NCBI GenBank assembly: GCA_023436485.1
Contig: JAEZIU010000058.1
Location: forward strand, 1 to 9,775
From: Bacillota bacterium
Lineage (GTDB): Bacteria; Bacillota; Clostridia; Acetivibrionales; DSM-1351
DNA: 9,775 bases
Direction: 5' to 3'
Of this stretch, positions 8,638-9,775 are shown one piece after another. Within the stretch, counting starts at the first letter, position 1. Every line of letters begins with the position of its first letter. Both the position numbers and the translations under genes were made by a program. Below the pieces are notes generated by a model. The model ran no database searches. It worked only from the letters and a program-made list of their open reading frames with translations, and was not told the origin of the DNA.

Positions 8638-8649
8638 ATATCATGATAT
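8638..8649. repeat. 12-bp perfect palindrome ATATCATGATAT
   Basis: The sequence is its own reverse complement. It lies mid-way in the divergent intergenic region, about 90 nt upstream of the first rpsF promoter candidate. It could be a dimeric-regulator site or a chance AT-rich palindrome. Confidence 0.5.
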
Positions 8650-8716
8650 GTTAAATCCATCAGTATTTCTAGTAACCTTAGCAAATGTAAATGTTAGTTG
8701 GTTTTTGTAATACAAA

Positions 8717-8751
8717 GTACATATTAAAATAAGACTTGCTTATTTTAGTAC
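8717..8751. repeat. Inverted repeat spanning the upstream rpsF promoter candidate
   Basis: TAAAATAAG (8725-8733) and CTTATTTTA (8739-8747) form a perfect 9-bp inverted repeat around a 5-nt centre, ACTTG. GTAC at 8717-8720 and 8748-8751 can also pair if ATAT (8721-8724) bulges. The putative -35 TTGCTT (8736-8741) lies at the centre and right arm. There is no GC-rich stem or T-run, so this is not a terminator. Confidence 0.6.
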
Positions 8752-8764
8752 ACTATGATAATAT
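8736..8764 (+). promoter_or_regulatory. rpsF operon promoter candidate, upstream
   Basis: TTGCTT (8736-8741) and TAATAT (8759-8764) are separated by an ideal 17 nt. This would start transcription near 8771, with a leader of about 85 nt before rpsF. The -35 falls in the inverted repeat at 8717-8751. Confidence 0.4.
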
Positions 8765-8770
8765 ATAAAA

Positions 8771-8798
8771 TTGTATGTTACAAATAAATTAGTATAAC
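8771..8798 (+). promoter_or_regulatory. rpsF operon promoter candidate, downstream
   Basis: TTGTAT (8771-8776) and TATAAC (8793-8798) are 16 nt apart. Start of transcription near 8805 would clip the first bases of the structured leader. Its -35 overlaps TTGTA-TGT-TACAA (8771-8783), an inverted repeat similar to TTTGTA-A-TACAAA at 8704-8716. Confidence 0.4.
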
Positions 8799-8800
8799 AT

Positions 8801-8850
8801 CCTTGCTCTGTACTCATGATACAGGGCCGCTAAAGTCCGAGGGGAGGTGA
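8801..8850 (+). promoter_or_regulatory. rpsF mRNA leader, candidate S6:S18-binding autoregulatory motif
   Basis: A hairpin pairs 8806-8812 with 8820-8826 around the loop CTCATGA, with one G-U pair. The CCG at 8827-8829 follows directly. G8805 can then pair with C8830, and CTT 8802-8804 with AAG 8833-8835, leaving CCG as a 3' bulge between a lower stem and the hairpin. That is the layout described for the S6:S18-binding motif in rpsF leaders, where the bulge imitates the complex's 16S rRNA site. A second CCG is at 8837-8839. The ribosome site GGGGAGGTGA (8841-8850) can alternatively pair with CCTT 8801-8804, so occlusion is conceivable. The motif identity is inferred from layout and position, not from a covariance search. 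Confidence 0.6.
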
Positions 8851-8856
8851 CCAATA

Positions 8857-9141
8857 ATGTTAAAGAAGTATGAAACTATCTTTATTATCAATTCAGAAGT
8901 TGGCGAAGAAGCTACAAAGGCTCTCGTAGAAAAGTTCAAAACTATGCTCGAAACTTCAGCTCAGTTGGAAAGTATCGATGAATGGGGTAAGAGAAAGATG
9001 GCTTACGAAATCGATGATAAGATCGACGGTTATTATGTACTTGCGAACTTTTCATCAAGCCCAGATTTCCCTGCTGAATTAGAGAGAATCTATAAAATCA
9101 CTGAAGGAATTCTCAAGTATATCATTATAAAGAAGGATTAG
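8857..9141 (+). CDS. rpsF: 30S ribosomal protein S6
   Basis: This 94-residue protein binds the central domain of 16S rRNA as a heterodimer with S18 on the small-subunit platform. The sequence is typical for bacterial S6: it begins MLKKYETIFIIN, has the DEWGKRKMAY block (41-50), GYYVL (58-62), and ends ITEGILKYIIIKKD without the Glu-rich tail seen in E. coli. The ATG has a very strong GGGGAGGTGA ribosome site six nt upstream. It is the first gene of the rpsF-ssb-rpsR operon; ssb follows after 11 nt. Expression is probably controlled by the structured leader through the S6:S18 complex. Confidence 0.98.
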   Translation: MLKKYETIFIINSEVGEEATKALVEKFKTMLETSAQLESIDEWGKRKMAYEIDDKIDGYYVLANFSSSPDFPAELERIYKITEGILKYIIIKKD

Positions 9142-9152
9142 TAGGTGAGAGT

Positions 9153-9581
9153 ATGAACAAAGTTGTATTAATGGGTAGACTTACAAAAGATCCAGACCTA
9201 AGATACACCAGTGGAAACAATACGGCAGTTGCGAGTTTCACACTTGCCGTAAACAGACGTTTTGCCAGAGAAGGACAGCCACAGGCTGATTTCATCAATA
9301 TTGTTGCATGGGACAAGAGTGCAGAGTTTTGTGGAAAATATTTTACAAAAGGCTTGCAGGTTGTCGTTGTTGGTAGGATTCAGACCAGAACATGGGACGA
9401 TAATGAGGGGAAGCGTCATTACGTTACAGAAGTTGTGGCAGAGGAAACTTACTTTGCAGACAGTAAACGTAATGGTGAAACTGGTAACGGTGGTTCCACA
9501 CAGAAAACTTATTCTGAAGCACCTGCCGCATCCGGTGATGGATTCTATCCAATGGATGAGGATGACGAACTGCCTTTTTAA
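9153..9581 (+). CDS. ssb: Single-stranded DNA-binding protein SSB
   Basis: This 142-residue protein coats single-stranded DNA during replication, repair and recombination. Residues 1-105 are the OB fold, starting MNKVVLMGRLTKDPDLRYT, with the aromatic DNA-stacking residues W53 and W81 visible and the VVVGRIQTRTWDD strand (71-83). A Gly/Ser-rich linker (about 108-132) leads to the acidic tip DEDDELPF (135-142), which binds SSB-interacting proteins and is complete. The linker is at the short end for the family. The ribosome site AGGTGAG (9143-9149) sits 3 nt before the ATG. Its place between rpsF and rpsR is the standard Firmicutes arrangement, tying SSB supply to ribosomal protein expression. 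Confidence 0.98.
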   Translation: MNKVVLMGRLTKDPDLRYTSGNNTAVASFTLAVNRRFAREGQPQADFINIVAWDKSAEFCGKYFTKGLQVVVVGRIQTRTWDDNEGKRHYVTEVVAEETYFADSKRNGETGNGGSTQKTYSEAPAASGDGFYPMDEDDELPF

Positions 9582-9640
9582 TATGGTATTTTGAACAAAT
9601 ACAAAACCGAAATTTAACAGAATTTTCTATAAATTTAAAT

Positions 9641-9671
9641 AAGTACCGCTAAGGGTGCTTGAAAGGAGGAG
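9641..9671 (+). promoter_or_regulatory. Hairpin and ribosome site before rpsR
   Basis: AAGTACC (9641-9647) pairs with GGTGCTT (9654-9660), with one G-U, around the loop GCTAAG. The hairpin ends two nt before AAAGGAGGAG (9662-9671), the strong ribosome site for rpsR. It contains CCGCTAAGG (9646-9654), which matches CCGCTAAAG (8827-8835) in the rpsF leader at 8 of 9 positions. It could be an mRNA element regulating rpsR separately. The 60 nt before it (9582-9640) are AT-rich with no visible terminator. Confidence 0.45.
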
Positions 9672-9677
9672 TTAGAC

Positions 9678-9775
9678 ATGCCAGGACCAAAGAGAGATAA
9701 CAGAAGAAACGATAGAGATTCTTATGATAAGGGCGAAGGTAAAGGCGGCATGAGAATGAGAAGAGTTAAGAAAAA
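9678..9775 (+). CDS. rpsR: 30S ribosomal protein S18, N-terminal part, cut by the window end
   Basis: The first 32 codons are visible, starting MPGPKRDNRRND from ATG 9678 with AAAGGAGGAG seven nt upstream; the frame is still open at the last base. The conserved S18 core (with the KKVCxFC-type start) would begin just beyond the window, so identification rests on the operon order rpsF-ssb-rpsR and on the basic Arg/Lys-rich start ending RMRRVKK. S18 pairs with S6 on the 30S platform. The N-terminal tail before the core is longer than in E. coli (75 aa in total) and is rich in Arg, Lys, Asp and Gly. Internal ATGs at codons 25 and 27 are possible but have no comparable ribosome site. Confidence 0.85.
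   Translation, partial: MPGPKRDNRRNDRDSYDKGEGKGGMRMRRVKK

Larger units (their letters stand above)
8445..8856. other. 412-nt AT-rich divergent intergenic region
   Basis: No gene is seen here on either strand; ATGs are followed by early stops (for example ATG-TAA near 8685). It separates the leftward sugar-binding lipoprotein gene from the rightward rpsF operon. It holds promoter candidates in both directions, a 12-bp palindrome, an inverted repeat over one rpsF promoter, and the structured rpsF leader, listed separately. The part from about 8548 to 8715 has only weak AT-rich repeats such as AACCAA at 8592 and 8625 and its inverse TTGGTT at 8698. Confidence 0.8.

Noticed and set aside
9262..9594. 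110-residue plus-strand frame within ssb, and minus-strand frames at 9125-9419
   Set aside because: These are alternate-frame readings of the conserved ssb gene with no ribosome site of their own.

Overview
The window looks like a chromosomal housekeeping segment from a low-GC Firmicute, most likely a mesophilic cellulolytic clostridium of the Ruminiclostridium type. That placement is an inference from AT-rich DNA, strong G-rich Shine-Dalgarno sites, the rpsF-ssb-rpsR order and the character of the proteins; no rRNA is present to confirm it. I see no mobile element, CRISPR array, phage gene, tRNA or rRNA, and nothing that looks like a new defence or biosynthetic system.

Left part (1-5004, + strand): the 3' part of a diacylglycerol-kinase-family lipid kinase is followed after 16 nt by sbcD, which overlaps sbcC by 4 nt (ATGA). 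SbcD and SbcC form the bacterial Mre11-Rad50-type nuclease/ATPase that processes DNA hairpins and blocked double-strand ends. The three genes look like one transcription unit.

Middle part (5037-8444, - strand): glgB, the glycogen branching enzyme, converges on sbcC. A 14-bp perfect hairpin lies between them and contains the last codons and stop of glgB. Upstream of glgB, behind its own extended -10 promoter, is a lipoprotein resembling the xylose-binding protein XylF. It has no transporter permease or ATPase beside it in this window. Both genes concern carbohydrate, one as polysaccharide storage and one as sugar uptake or sensing.

Right part (8445-9775, + strand): a 412-nt AT-rich intergenic region carries divergent promoter candidates, several inverted repeats and a structured leader. 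It precedes the rpsF-ssb-rpsR operon (ribosomal proteins S6 and S18 with single-stranded DNA-binding protein between them); rpsR runs off the window. The leader has the hairpin-plus-CCG layout expected of the known S6:S18-binding autoregulatory motif. A related CCGCTAA string sits in a second hairpin just before rpsR, which is the observation I would check first.
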